Positions 37,536 through 45,890 of a DNA stretch of 64,000 bases are shown here, piece by piece. The position numbers and the translations under genes are program-made. The stretch comes from Alcanivorax quisquiliarum (GTDB lineage Bacteria; Pseudomonadota; Gammaproteobacteria; Pseudomonadales; Alcanivoracaceae), in NCBI RefSeq assembly GCF_023051175.1, contig NZ_JALKII010000009.1, positions 57,668 to 121,667 on the forward strand, written 5' to 3'. Each line of letters begins with the position of its first letter. Positions within the stretch are counted from its first letter, which is position 1. Below the pieces are notes generated by a model. That model was given only the letters and a program-made list of their open reading frames with translations. It did no database searches and had not been told where the DNA came from.

Positions 37536-38564
37536 ATGAAATGTGTGAAAGCCTCCGCTCTGATTACGCTTGCGCTCGCTAGCAGCGCCTGCCTGCACCG
37601 CCCCGTCACACCGCCCTCCATTGCCGATGTGGAAGCGGCCATGACCCAGGGCGATTATGCGCGGGCCTGGCAGTTGGCCCATGATCCGGCCACCGAGCCC
37701 GACCCTGGCTTGCTGCGATTGCAACAACAATTGCGTGAACACCAGGCCAGCACCGAGCAGGCGGCACTGCGGCTTGCCCGCCAGCAGGCCGGGCAAGGGC
37801 AATGGCGCGCTGCGCTTGAAAGTATTGATAGCGCTCTGGCGCTCTGGCCCCATAGCGAAACCTTGTATCAGGCCCGTCAGGATCTTGATCACCAGCAGCT
37901 TGCTGCACTGGTGGCGCTGCGCACGGAGCTGTTTGCCAGCGAGGCGGGGTGGCTACAAAGCTTGCAAACGCTGCCCACCAGGCTGGCGCAGTTCAGCGAC
38001 CCGTCAGCGCAGGCCATGGCGGCAGATCTCGTCCAGCGGCGTGACACCGCGCTGGAAGAGCTGATCACGCTTGGCGAGTGGCATGCATCGCATAAACAAT
38101 GGCACGCTGCCCGCACCGCGTTACGAGCCGCCAGCTCGCTGGATGCCTCCCATCGCCACCATCCTGCACTGGTGCAAGCCGAGCGCCATCTGGCCACCGC
38201 CAGCCAGCGTGCCCGGGACAACCGTGCCGAAACGCTGCGCGAACAGGCTCGCGAACGCCTGGCTCGCTACCGGCGCAGCGAGGCACTGGACGATCTGATT
38301 GCCGCACGGCGTTTCATCCAGTCCCACCGCCGCGATGCAAATCTCGATGCGGAACATGAAACCATCGAGCGTCTGTGCCGCGAGCGGGTACGTCGCGAGG
38401 TCACCACAGGGGACGCGCTTTATGCCCGCGGCGAATACCAACGAGCCTATGAGGTATGGCGCCGGGTCACGCCTCTCGCCAGCGACGATGCCGAGCTGGA
38501 GAAAAAGATTGCCCGCACACAACGGGTGCTGGAGTCGCTACAGGAGCTCAAGGCCGGGCCTTGA
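37536..38564 (+). CDS. Putative lipoprotein with helical (TPR-like) repeats
   Basis: A 342-residue protein, N-terminus MKCVKASALITLALASSAC; Cys19 is a likely lipidation site although the -3 residue is not ideal. The rest is rich in Ala, Leu, Gln and Arg and strongly helical, with TPR-like pairs such as AMTQGDYARAWQLAHDP, GQWRAALESIDSALALWPHSETLYQAR and GEYQRAYEVWRRVTPLASDDAELEKKI. Possible periplasmic scaffold. It is probably cotranscribed with the cyclase and ends at a bidirectional terminator. No known family is recognised. Confidence 0.75.
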   Translation: MKCVKASALITLALASSACLHRPVTPPSIADVEAAMTQGDYARAWQLAHDPATEPDPGLLRLQQQLREHQASTEQAALRLARQQAGQGQWRAALESIDSALALWPHSETLYQARQDLDHQQLAALVALRTELFASEAGWLQSLQTLPTRLAQFSDPSAQAMAADLVQRRDTALEELITLGEWHASHKQWHAARTALRAASSLDASHRHHPALVQAERHLATASQRARDNRAETLREQARERLARYRRSEALDDLIAARRFIQSHRRDANLDAEHETIERLCRERVRREVTTGDALYARGEYQRAYEVWRRVTPLASDDAELEKKIARTQRVLESLQELKAGP

Positions 38565-38614
38565 TTGCCCTTGCCCTGTCAGGTGCGGCGCCAGCCTCGG
38601 CCAGCAAGCCTGCA

Positions 38615-38645
38615 AAAACGCCGCGTTTCCGCGGCGTTTTGTTTC
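38615..38645. terminator. Bidirectional intrinsic terminator between the lipoprotein and gspD genes
   Basis: AAAAACGCCGCG, loop TTTC, CGCGGCGTTTTGTTT. The A-run on one side and T-run on the other serve both convergent genes. Confidence 0.9.
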
Positions 38646-38662
38646 ATCGGCTACCGGCCAGG

Positions 38663-40726
38663 CTAGCGGTTGACTTCCTCGTCGATCAGCGACGGCTCAT
38701 CCTGGGGCAGCAAGCCACGCTCCATGTATTCAACCAGCTCCTGAGGCGGCGCCTCGCGGCCCAGAAACAGCTCGTTCGGCTCTGCCGGCAACGGCTGCGC
38801 CACAACCCGCTCCAACTCACCACGGCGATTCACACGAAACTGCAGTGCGGCAATACCCAGGTAGCGTTGCCGGGTCAGGCCGACCAGGCGTGTGCTGTCA
38901 TTGAGAATTGTCGGCCGCAAGAACACCATCAGGTTGCGCTTTTCCCGTGAATCGCTGGTCGAGCGGAACAGCACACCGAGCAGCGGTATATCGCCCAGCA
39001 GCGGCACCTTGCTTTCCGTGCGGGTAACGTCATCCTGAATCAGCCCGCCAAGCACGATGGTTTCGCCATCATCTGCCAGCACCGTGGTCTTGATGGAGCG
39101 CTTGCTGGTAATCAGGTCAACCGATTGCACACCTTCCACGGCGCGCTGTACGGCAGACGCTTCCTGCTCAAGCTCAAGCCGTACCGTGTTGCTGCCCGCC
39201 AGGCTCGGCGTGACGGTCAAGGTGATACCCACATCCTGACGCTGAATGGTCTGGAACGGGTTGTCGATGCCCGAGCCGGTGTTGGTGCTCTGCCCGGTGA
39301 CGAACGGGACGTTCTGGCCCACAACGATGGAGGCTTCCTGGTTATCCAGTGTCAGCACACTTGGCGTCGACAACAGGTTCACGTTGCTGTTGGTGGCCAG
39401 TGCCTGCAGAAAACCGCCCCAGCGCAAGTTACCGTCGCCATCCGTTTCACCGCCGCCGACAATCAGGCCGTTGCCCAGTGTGGTGGTGGGCTCGCCAGCA
39501 AGCACCGAACCAATCACATCATTGAGGCTGATGCCCGCGTTATCGAAGTTGGTGCCGCCAATGCCTCGCTCCAGATCACCTGCCGCCCACTGCACACCGA
39601 GATCCAGCCCACTGTTGCCACCAACTTCGACGATGGCGGCCTCGATCAATATCTGCGCCCGGCGCACATCAAGTTGCCGCACGATGCTGAGCAGCTCTTC
39701 CATTTTTGCCGGCTCGGCGCGGATCACCAGCGCATTGAGCGAGGTATCCGCCTGAATCGAGACTTTCGAGCCCGGCACGGCTGCGGCCTGCCCGCTGCCG
39801 CCCTCGGCCTCTCGGGTGGCTTCGGCAAAATTGTTCAGCAACTCGGCCAGTTTTTCCGAATCAGCATGGCTGAGGCGTACCACCTGGGCAGCGCCCGCTC
39901 GGTTGGCGGGCACATCCAGTTCGGCCACCATATCGGCAACGCGGCGGCGCATGATGCTATCGCCTTTCACGATCAGGCGATTGGTACGCTCATCGGCGAC
40001 CACGCTGACACGGCCCTCACGCGGGCTTTGACGCCGGCCCTGGGCGGCTGCTTGCTGTGGCGTCAGTGTTTCCAGCAGTTTGACGATATCACCCACCCAG
40101 GCGTGTTTCAGGTTGATGATTTCGACCTCTTCTGCTTCCGAGCCATCAAGGTGAGCGATGATGGCTTCCATGCGGCGAATGTTATCCGCGTGATCGCTGA
40201 TGATCAGCGCGTTGGCCGAGCTCACTGCGGCCAGGTGCCCATATTGCGGCACCAGAGGGCGCAATACGGGCACCAGTTCTTCTACAGGCGAGTTGTCAAC
40301 GGTGATGACGCGGGTAATCAGCTCCTCGCCCCGCACGGCGGTGTCTTGCGTCAGCGGCAGGTTGCCCTGCTTGGCCGTGGTGTTCGGCACGATCTTGATG
40401 ATGTCGCCGGAAGGCACCGCTGCATATCCGTGCACCTGCAATACCGCCAGAAACAGCTCATACACTTCGTCGGATGTGAGGGTCTGGCGGGAGATTACTG
40501 TCACGTCACGCGCCCGCACGCGGGGATCGACAACAAAGTTCTTGCCGGTCATGTCCGCAACCTGGCCGATAAACGCCTGAATATCTGCATTGCGGATATT
40601 CACCGTCCAGGTCTTGCCTTCCATATTGGCCGCAGCCCTTCCACTTTCCTGTGCCAGTAGCGGCTGCACCATCAGCAGCGTGGAGCTGCAGAGCAGCACA
40701 GCCAGCGTGCGCTTGATTGTTTTCAT
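38663..40726 (-). CDS. gspD: Type II secretion system secretin GspD
   Basis: Outer-membrane channel of type II secretion, 687 residues. Signal peptide (1-25, ending PLLAQ), N0 domain (WTVNIRNADIQAFIGQVADMTGKNFVVDP), N1-N3 ring domains (VEIINLKHAWVGDIVKLLETL; VVRLSHADSEKLAELLNNF), then the secretin core (VPFVTGQS, GITLTVTPSL, VLGGLIQDD, KVPLLGDIPLLGVLF). An S-domain-like tail follows (PPQELVEYMERG). It lies 18 bp after gspC. The other core genes E to M are not in this window. Confidence 0.95.
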   Translation of the reverse strand: MKTIKRTLAVLLCSSTLLMVQPLLAQESGRAAANMEGKTWTVNIRNADIQAFIGQVADMTGKNFVVDPRVRARDVTVISRQTLTSDEVYELFLAVLQVHGYAAVPSGDIIKIVPNTTAKQGNLPLTQDTAVRGEELITRVITVDNSPVEELVPVLRPLVPQYGHLAAVSSANALIISDHADNIRRMEAIIAHLDGSEAEEVEIINLKHAWVGDIVKLLETLTPQQAAAQGRRQSPREGRVSVVADERTNRLIVKGDSIMRRRVADMVAELDVPANRAGAAQVVRLSHADSEKLAELLNNFAEATREAEGGSGQAAAVPGSKVSIQADTSLNALVIRAEPAKMEELLSIVRQLDVRRAQILIEAAIVEVGGNSGLDLGVQWAAGDLERGIGGTNFDNAGISLNDVIGSVLAGEPTTTLGNGLIVGGGETDGDGNLRWGGFLQALATNSNVNLLSTPSVLTLDNQEASIVVGQNVPFVTGQSTNTGSGIDNPFQTIQRQDVGITLTVTPSLAGSNTVRLELEQEASAVQRAVEGVQSVDLITSKRSIKTTVLADDGETIVLGGLIQDDVTRTESKVPLLGDIPLLGVLFRSTSDSREKRNLMVFLRPTILNDSTRLVGLTRQRYLGIAALQFRVNRRGELERVVAQPLPAEPNELFLGREAPPQELVEYMERGLLPQDEPSLIDEEVNR

Positions 40727-40744
40727 TACTCTCGCCTTTCCGGT

Positions 40745-41626
40745 CTAGGGCGGATAGTTGACGGTAAAGCGGCGCGAGCCGCGTTGCACTTCGATCGTGG
40801 CCGAACCTGTAGAGGTGGCCTCCTGCAAGGCGGCAATATCGCCCTGCTCCTCACCCAACGGGTGGCCGTTGATCGACAGAATCTGATCTCCCGGCCGCAG
40901 GCCGACACTGCTGAGCATCGCCATCGGAGCGCCCGCCGAAATGCGGTAGCCCTCCGCGCTGCCTTCGTTTACCGGCTCCAGCGCCAGCTGTTGAATGATC
41001 ATTGCGCGCTGCTGGGCCGGGTCGCCGTCCGGCAGCAGTTGAGCTGGTGCCGGCGCCGCTGTTTGCTGTTGCACCACTGGCTCCGGCCGCCGCCGTGGCG
41101 GCGCAGAGGCGGACACCGTACCACTGAGCTCCGGCTCGCGCAGACGCAGCGCTTCAAGCTGCCCCTGGCGGCGCAGGATCACACGGTCACCCAGCACTTC
41201 CACCAGCTCAGCGTTGCCCGGCACCTTGTCGCCCGGCTTGAACAGCGCCGCATCCCGGCCTTGCTCGGCAATGATTGCACGGGCCATCGCCGGGTCGATA
41301 TGTTGAAACAGCCCCACCAGCTCCAGCCGCAAGCGTGTATCGGGTGCATCCACAACGCGCTGCTCGGGAGATTCTTCCGGGGGTATACCAAACAATTTCC
41401 AGCTTTCGATGTCACCGAGGCTCAGTGCTGTGCGCTGGTTCGAACTCGCTGCCGTCAGCCGCTGCATTGCAGGATCGACCGGTGGCGTCAATTGCGGCCC
41501 GGCAAACCATAACAGCAGGCTGTCAGCCAGTACGCGAGCCAGCCAGACGACAAGCAGTACTGCCAGCAACCACCGTGCAATACGGGCCAGCCTGTCCAAT
41601 TGTGTCTGCTTGAGGGTTAATGCCAT
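40745..41626 (-). CDS. gspC: Type II secretion inner-membrane protein GspC
   Basis: A 293-residue bitopic inner-membrane protein linking the secretin to the inner-membrane platform. One transmembrane helix (about residues 20-45: WLLAVLLVVWLARVLADSLLLWF), an HR domain (SWKLFGIPP; TRLRLELVGLF; AAIIAEQ-like and LFKPGDKVPG), a Pro/Ala linker and a C-terminal PDZ domain (GYRISAGAPMAMLSSVGLRPGDQILSINGHPL). MALTLKQTQ is taken as start; an ATG ten codons earlier is possible. The upstream 260-bp spacer has an AT-rich patch near 41670-41700 that may contain the promoter. Confidence 0.92.
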   Translation of the reverse strand: MALTLKQTQLDRLARIARWLLAVLLVVWLARVLADSLLLWFAGPQLTPPVDPAMQRLTAASSNQRTALSLGDIESWKLFGIPPEESPEQRVVDAPDTRLRLELVGLFQHIDPAMARAIIAEQGRDAALFKPGDKVPGNAELVEVLGDRVILRRQGQLEALRLREPELSGTVSASAPPRRRPEPVVQQQTAAPAPAQLLPDGDPAQQRAMIIQQLALEPVNEGSAEGYRISAGAPMAMLSSVGLRPGDQILSINGHPLGEEQGDIAALQEATSTGSATIEVQRGSRRFTVNYPP

Positions 41627-41886
41627 GTTCCGTTCCGACCACCCCGCGCGGGTCAACCGCCTGCGCTCATTTAGTATTAACCATTATTGTTATGACGAAA
41701 TGCCAGTGTCATGACCGCCTTGCCGGATATCGGTACCACGCTGCAAATAAAATCCTGCATCGTACGCCCGACTATTGCGGCAGGCAGCCAGTCATTCGAC
41801 CTGTTCTTCTGACACCCCCGCGCCCGCTCTCTGGTTAGAGTCCGGCCCGGCGAAAAATTCCCCACGCTGCAAAATGTTCCGGCGTT

Positions 41887-42594
41887 TCAGCCGCCGAGCG
41901 GCTGCGCAACCTGAAATACCACGTCTTCGTCGGCGCCGCCCTGGCTGACGCCCAGCAACCGGGGCCATGACCGGTAGACGCGCACGGCAGCCTCGCCATC
42001 TTCCACTTTCGCATCCAGCAAGAGTGTCTCGGCCGGGTCCGTCATCACCAGCCAGGCCACATTGTGCGCGGTGAACAGCTTTCCATCCAGTGGTGGCACT
42101 GTGGCCTCACCGTCAGCCCAGCTCACCCGGCCGCCGCCATAACGCAGCGCGCCCTCGACTTCAGCGCTTCCATCGCGATAAAAACGCAGTAAATCCACGT
42201 GCCCGGAGACAGTGCCATCGGCTCGGCCGGCCGGCATATTTCGTGAAATTTCCGAGAGCGGGACAGTAAAGGAGAGATCGCGCACCTGCGCACTGCCGGG
42301 TGTCGCCGCCAGCCAGCCCTGCGCAGAAATGCCGTGCCCGGCGATATCCAGCCGCACGCCGGGCAGCAGGCCACGCCAGTCAGTGGCCCAGTTGAGCTCG
42401 CCGCGCCAGGTGCTCCAGCGCCAGCGCGCATCGCCCGCCCACACGCGGCCGTGAACCTGCTCCAGCTGCAGGGGCGCACCGGCGATCATCAGGCCATCAA
42501 CATGCCGCGCAAACGGCGCCGCCGGCAGCGAGCGCACCAGAAAGAACAGCAGGCAGAGCAGGAATAATCCGATCAGTGTCAAAACGCGTGGCAT
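41887..42594 (-). CDS. gspN: Type II secretion protein GspN
   Basis: A 235-residue protein with one N-terminal transmembrane helix (VLTLIGLFLLCLLFFLVRSL) and a periplasmic beta-rich part: HGRVWAGDARWRWSTWRGELNWATDWR, LLPGVRLDIAGHGISAQGWLA. This arrangement fits GspN, an accessory, non-universal T2SS component. It begins 14 bp after the ssb stop and ends 260 bp before gspC, so it may be transcribed from the ssb promoter. The presence near gspC-gspD supports the call. Confidence 0.82.
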   Translation of the reverse strand: MPRVLTLIGLFLLCLLFFLVRSLPAAPFARHVDGLMIAGAPLQLEQVHGRVWAGDARWRWSTWRGELNWATDWRGLLPGVRLDIAGHGISAQGWLAATPGSAQVRDLSFTVPLSEISRNMPAGRADGTVSGHVDLLRFYRDGSAEVEGALRYGGGRVSWADGEATVPPLDGKLFTAHNVAWLVMTDPAETLLLDAKVEDGEAAVRVYRSWPRLLGVSQGGADEDVVFQVAQPLGG

Positions 42595-42608
42595 GGCAGG
42601 GGCTGCCC

Positions 42609-43124
42609 TCAGAACGGAATATCGTCGTCGAAATCATCCGCAGGAGCTGAAAAACCACCCTGGTTGCCGCCGCCCTGCTGCCCCGATTGCCGGCCGCCGC
42701 CCGCATCACCCTGCCGATCCTGGCCGCCGAAACCACCACCCTGACCTCCACCATAGCCACCGCCATAGTTGCCATCACCGCCGCCACCACGGCTGTCGAG
42801 CATTTGCATTTCATTGGCGACGATCTCGGTGGTATAGCGATCCTGACCATCCTGCCCTTGCCATTTGCGCGTGCGCAGGCTGCCTTCGATATACACCTTC
42901 GAGCCTTTTTTCAGGTATTCGCCGGCGATCTCGGCCAGGCGATTGAAGAACACCACCCGATGCCATTCGGTGCGCTCTTGCATCTGCCCGCTCTGCTTGT
43001 CCTTCCAGGATTCGCTGGTGGCGATATTCACATTCGTGACGGCGCCGCCGCTCGGCATGAAACGGGTTTCCGGGTCAGCGCCCAGGTTGCCAATCAGGAT
43101 TACCTTATTAATGCCTCGTGCCAT
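42609..43124 (-). CDS. ssb: Single-stranded DNA-binding protein
   Basis: A 171-residue protein binding ssDNA as a tetramer in replication and repair. OB fold at residues 1-110 ([62 protein letters not shown]), then a Gly/Gln-rich linker and the acidic C-terminal tip DFDDDIPF that recruits partner proteins. Length is typical. uvrA-MFS-ssb proximity is conserved with Pseudomonas. No canonical LexA box was found upstream, though an inverted repeat is at 43228-43252. Confidence 0.98.
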   Translation of the reverse strand: MARGINKVILIGNLGADPETRFMPSGGAVTNVNIATSESWKDKQSGQMQERTEWHRVVFFNRLAEIAGEYLKKGSKVYIEGSLRTRKWQGQDGQDRYTTEIVANEMQMLDSRGGGGDGNYGGGYGGGQGGGFGGQDRQGDAGGGRQSGQQGGGNQGGFSAPADDFDDDIPF

Positions 43125-43227
43125 CTTGCCTCTCCGTAAAACCCGTTGATATTGGTTCCACCCGCCGCGACGGGCAAATCATTGTGGCAGCTAAATCCGG
43201 TGTTTCCCACCGCCCTGGTGCGCCTGT

Positions 43228-43252
43228 CGTCAATCACTGACAGCGATTGACG
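43228..43252. repeat. 8-bp inverted repeat upstream of ssb
   Basis: CGTCAATC (43228-43235) and GATTGACG (43245-43252) around a 9-nt centre, in the spacer between the MFS gene stop and the ssb start. No T-tract. Could be an operator for ssb or a weak terminator of the MFS transcript. Confidence 0.4.
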
Positions 43253-43260
43253 GCATCTTC

Positions 43261-44643
43261 CTACACTGCGGTCACGGCACCCTCGGCCTGGCGCGCCAGC
43301 GCTACTTCATCCAGCTCGGCCGGTGCCACTTTCAGCAGCGCTATGCCGTCCTCCGGCAAGGCGACGGCCTCCAGCACGCCCTGCACCGACAACAGGCGGC
43401 TGGCCCAGTCGTCGGCCTGCTCTGCCGCCACCGGCAATGGCAGCACGCGGCTTTCCAGCTTCACCAGAGGCGGCATGCCCAACACCAGCACCAGCCAGCC
43501 TGCGCACAGCACCGCCGCCGCCCAGAACACCATCCCAGACCCGAATTGCTGCAACAGCCAGCCGCCGGCAGCGCCGCCTACAAACACCCCGAGAAACTGG
43601 CAAGAGGAATAGATGCCCAATGCAGTCCCTCGTGTGCCCACCGGGGCGGCCCGGCCTACCAGCGACGGCAGCAACGCTTCCAGGGCATTGAAACCGGTAA
43701 AGAATACCCATAATGCAGCGCCGATCAGCCACAGCTTTCCTCCGCCCAGAGCAAGCATGACCAGGGACAGGATCAACAGGCTCACACTGATCGCCATGAT
43801 CGGGCGCTGCCCGCGCCGCTCGGAGGCAATGATCAATGGCACCATGGCGATAAAACTGGCGAGGAACACCACCAGATAGAGCAGGCTATGCTGCGGCAAG
43901 GGTAGCCCCAGACGCTCACTCAAAACACCGGGGATGACGACAAAGCTCGCCGTCAGCAGCGCATGCAGTACAAAAATACCACTGTTGAGGCGCACCATCA
44001 GCGGATCACGAATGATGCGCAGCAGCCGCTGGGGCAGTGGCAGTTGCGCTTCGCGCACGCGCACCTTCGGGTCAGGCACCCATACCAGCACCACCAGCAA
44101 TCCCAGCAGTGCCAAGCCGGTGGAGAGCCAGAACAAACCGGACAATCCCAGCCCGCTGGCGAGCAGGGGGCCGAGAATGAGCGCCAGCACGAAAGCACCG
44201 CCCACCGACATGCCGATGCCGGCCATGGCGCGGGTGCGGTGCTGCTCGGAGATCACATCCGTCACCAACGCCATGATCACCGCTGCCACTGCGCCACCAC
44301 CCTGAATGGCACGGCCGGCGATAACGCCATAGATAGTATCCGCACAGGCGGCAACCACTCCGCCCGCCGCAAACAACAGCAATCCGATGACCAGCAACGG
44401 ACGCCGGCCGAACCGATCTGACAACATCCCGAAGGGCAGCTGCAACAGCGCCTGCACCAGGCCATACGCGCCCACCGCCAGTCCGATCAGAAATGGCGTC
44501 GCCCCCGGCAGGCTTGCGCCGAACACAGCGAATACCGGCAGTAGCATGAACAGGCCGAACATGCGCAAGCCGAAAATAGCCGCCAGGGCGCCGGTCACTC
44601 GCACTTCGGAGCGAACCAGCGCCGGAGAGGAAGAGGTACTCAT
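43261..44643 (-). CDS. MFS transporter, YajR-like
   Basis: A 460-residue, 12-helix major facilitator protein. The A-motif GMLSDRFGRRPLL follows helix 2, with an additional FGLRMFGLFMLLPVFAVFG start. The about 60-residue cytosolic C-terminal domain (DDWASRLLSVQGVLEAVALPEDGIALLKVAPAEL) is the ferredoxin-like YAM domain seen in YajR-type drug/proton antiporters. Conserved position between uvrA and ssb. Substrate is unknown. An intergenic region of 329 bp separates it from the divergent CsgD-like gene. Confidence 0.88.
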   Translation of the reverse strand: MSTSSSPALVRSEVRVTGALAAIFGLRMFGLFMLLPVFAVFGASLPGATPFLIGLAVGAYGLVQALLQLPFGMLSDRFGRRPLLVIGLLLFAAGGVVAACADTIYGVIAGRAIQGGGAVAAVIMALVTDVISEQHRTRAMAGIGMSVGGAFVLALILGPLLASGLGLSGLFWLSTGLALLGLLVVLVWVPDPKVRVREAQLPLPQRLLRIIRDPLMVRLNSGIFVLHALLTASFVVIPGVLSERLGLPLPQHSLLYLVVFLASFIAMVPLIIASERRGQRPIMAISVSLLILSLVMLALGGGKLWLIGAALWVFFTGFNALEALLPSLVGRAAPVGTRGTALGIYSSCQFLGVFVGGAAGGWLLQQFGSGMVFWAAAVLCAGWLVLVLGMPPLVKLESRVLPLPVAAEQADDWASRLLSVQGVLEAVALPEDGIALLKVAPAELDEVALARQAEGAVTAV

Positions 44644-44972
44644 GTCTCATCTCGTGATAGAAAAGAGAAATTGATGGGCACGTCGCTTTGCGTGGGCCGC
44701 GCTGCGCGGGTGCCCTGAGCCGCCCTGCAGCGGGCCGCCCGGAGCCGCGCAGTGTAGCAGAAACAGGCTCCGGCGGGGCGTACCGCGACGTGCCCCGGCA
44801 AGCAAATTGAACCCCCGTCAAACTGGTGATAGATTGCCAACTGATCGGCTTTTCTTCTTAGAGAAGGCCGGGCACTTTATAATCGGCGGATCTACCGTTG
44901 AAATGGCTGCGCGTAACCTGATTTGGCAACCCCTCACCTACGCGCCAGGGCATATGAAGCAGGGAATCATGC
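44644..44972. other. Divergent MFS / CsgD-like intergenic region
   Basis: A 329-bp spacer with the promoter at 44855-44883. No gene is seen; a frame from 44807 is out of register with the regulator and has no ribosome site. Confidence 0.5.
44855..44883 (+). promoter_or_regulatory. Promoter for the CsgD-like regulator gene
   Basis: TTCTTA (44855-44860), 17 bp, then a perfect TATAAT (44878-44883). The -35 is weak, suggesting an activator or stationary-phase sigma dependence. Confidence 0.5.
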
Positions 44973-45623
44973 ATGAACGCTTTCGCCAGTGAACATCAAG
45001 TCTATGTGGCCGGCGGCCAACAGTTGCAGAATTCTCTGCTGGCAGAATTCCTGAACACGCAAGAGGTCAGCGCACGCAGCGTCAAGCAAATCCAGGATGC
45101 AACCGCAGAGCAGCTTGCTGCTTCCAGCCAGGCGCTGTTTCTGGTCGATTTCAGAACGGTGGATATCAACGAAGCTATCAGCTATCTGCTGTCGATTGAT
45201 CCTGACCTTGAAACCGAACTGTTCATCGCGGTGTTCAATGTGGACGAAGATGACTCGCTCTCCCGCCTGGCCGGGTTGCCCATGGTAAATGGCGGCTTTC
45301 TGCATGATTGCCCGCAGGATCTGCTGCTCAAGGGTATCAAAGCCATGTTCGAGGGCGAGCTCTGGCTGCCGCGCAAGGTATTGCAGCAATACCTGATGAA
45401 GAGCCGCACGTTCAACAAGACGTTTTCCCGCAGTGAAGTGAGCCTGACCGAGCGCGAGGTGGAGGTGCTGAAGGTGATGGCCACCGGCGCCAAGAACTCC
45501 GATATCGCGCGCAGCCTCAATCTCAGCCCGCACACCATCAAGACGCACATCTACAACATCTTCAAGAAGATCAACGCCTCCAACCGCCTGCAGGCGGTGA
45601 ACTGGGCGCAGGAAAATCTCTGA
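44973..45623 (+). CDS. CsgD-like LuxR-family transcriptional regulator
   Basis: A 216-residue regulator. The C-terminal HTH (residues about 150-212; LTEREVEVLKVMATGAKNSDIARSLNLSPHTIKTHIYNIFKKINASNRLQAVNWAQENL) is very close to that of CsgD, including the ending NR-QAV-WA-NL. The N-terminal part is a degenerate receiver (LFLVDFRTVD) without a full phosphorylation pocket. CsgD controls curli and cellulose matrix in enterics; no csg or cellulose genes are in the window, so the targets are unknown. Start ATG behind AGGGA. Confidence 0.85.
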   Translation: MNAFASEHQVYVAGGQQLQNSLLAEFLNTQEVSARSVKQIQDATAEQLAASSQALFLVDFRTVDINEAISYLLSIDPDLETELFIAVFNVDEDDSLSRLAGLPMVNGGFLHDCPQDLLLKGIKAMFEGELWLPRKVLQQYLMKSRTFNKTFSRSEVSLTEREVEVLKVMATGAKNSDIARSLNLSPHTIKTHIYNIFKKINASNRLQAVNWAQENL

Positions 45624-45890
45624 TCCGGCATCTGCCGTGCCATCAGGCTCTGCACTTTTTTTCCGGCACCGCATGGTGCCGCTCACAGGGTGCCGCGAAA
45701 TATAGCCGTGCACGGCCTCAATCGCCGCTGCGCCCGGTAACGTTTCGCTGCGTTTCCGCTGCCGGCGCCTGTGACTCCGCTCGCCTTCAGCACACGCACA
45801 CCATGGCGTGCCGCCATCAATCGCTTTATACTTCGCTGTCATTTTGGCCAGTGCTGCCAATGAAATCCGCAATGAGCAGGCCCCTACCTC

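Noticed and set aside
39125-40660. Long plus-strand frame (511 codons) opposite gspD
   Set aside because: Shadow of gspD; product is His/Gln/Arg-rich without motifs.
43224-43243. Possible LexA/SOS box (CTGT ... ACAG) upstream of ssb
   Set aside because: The gap between CTGT and ACAG is 12 bp rather than the 8 bp of the gammaproteobacterial consensus; no canonical box was found before uvrA either.
45664-45681. CGGCACC-GCAT-GGTGCCG hairpin after the CsgD-like gene as a terminator
   Set aside because: The T-run lies upstream of the stem, not downstream, so it would not act as an intrinsic terminator for this gene.
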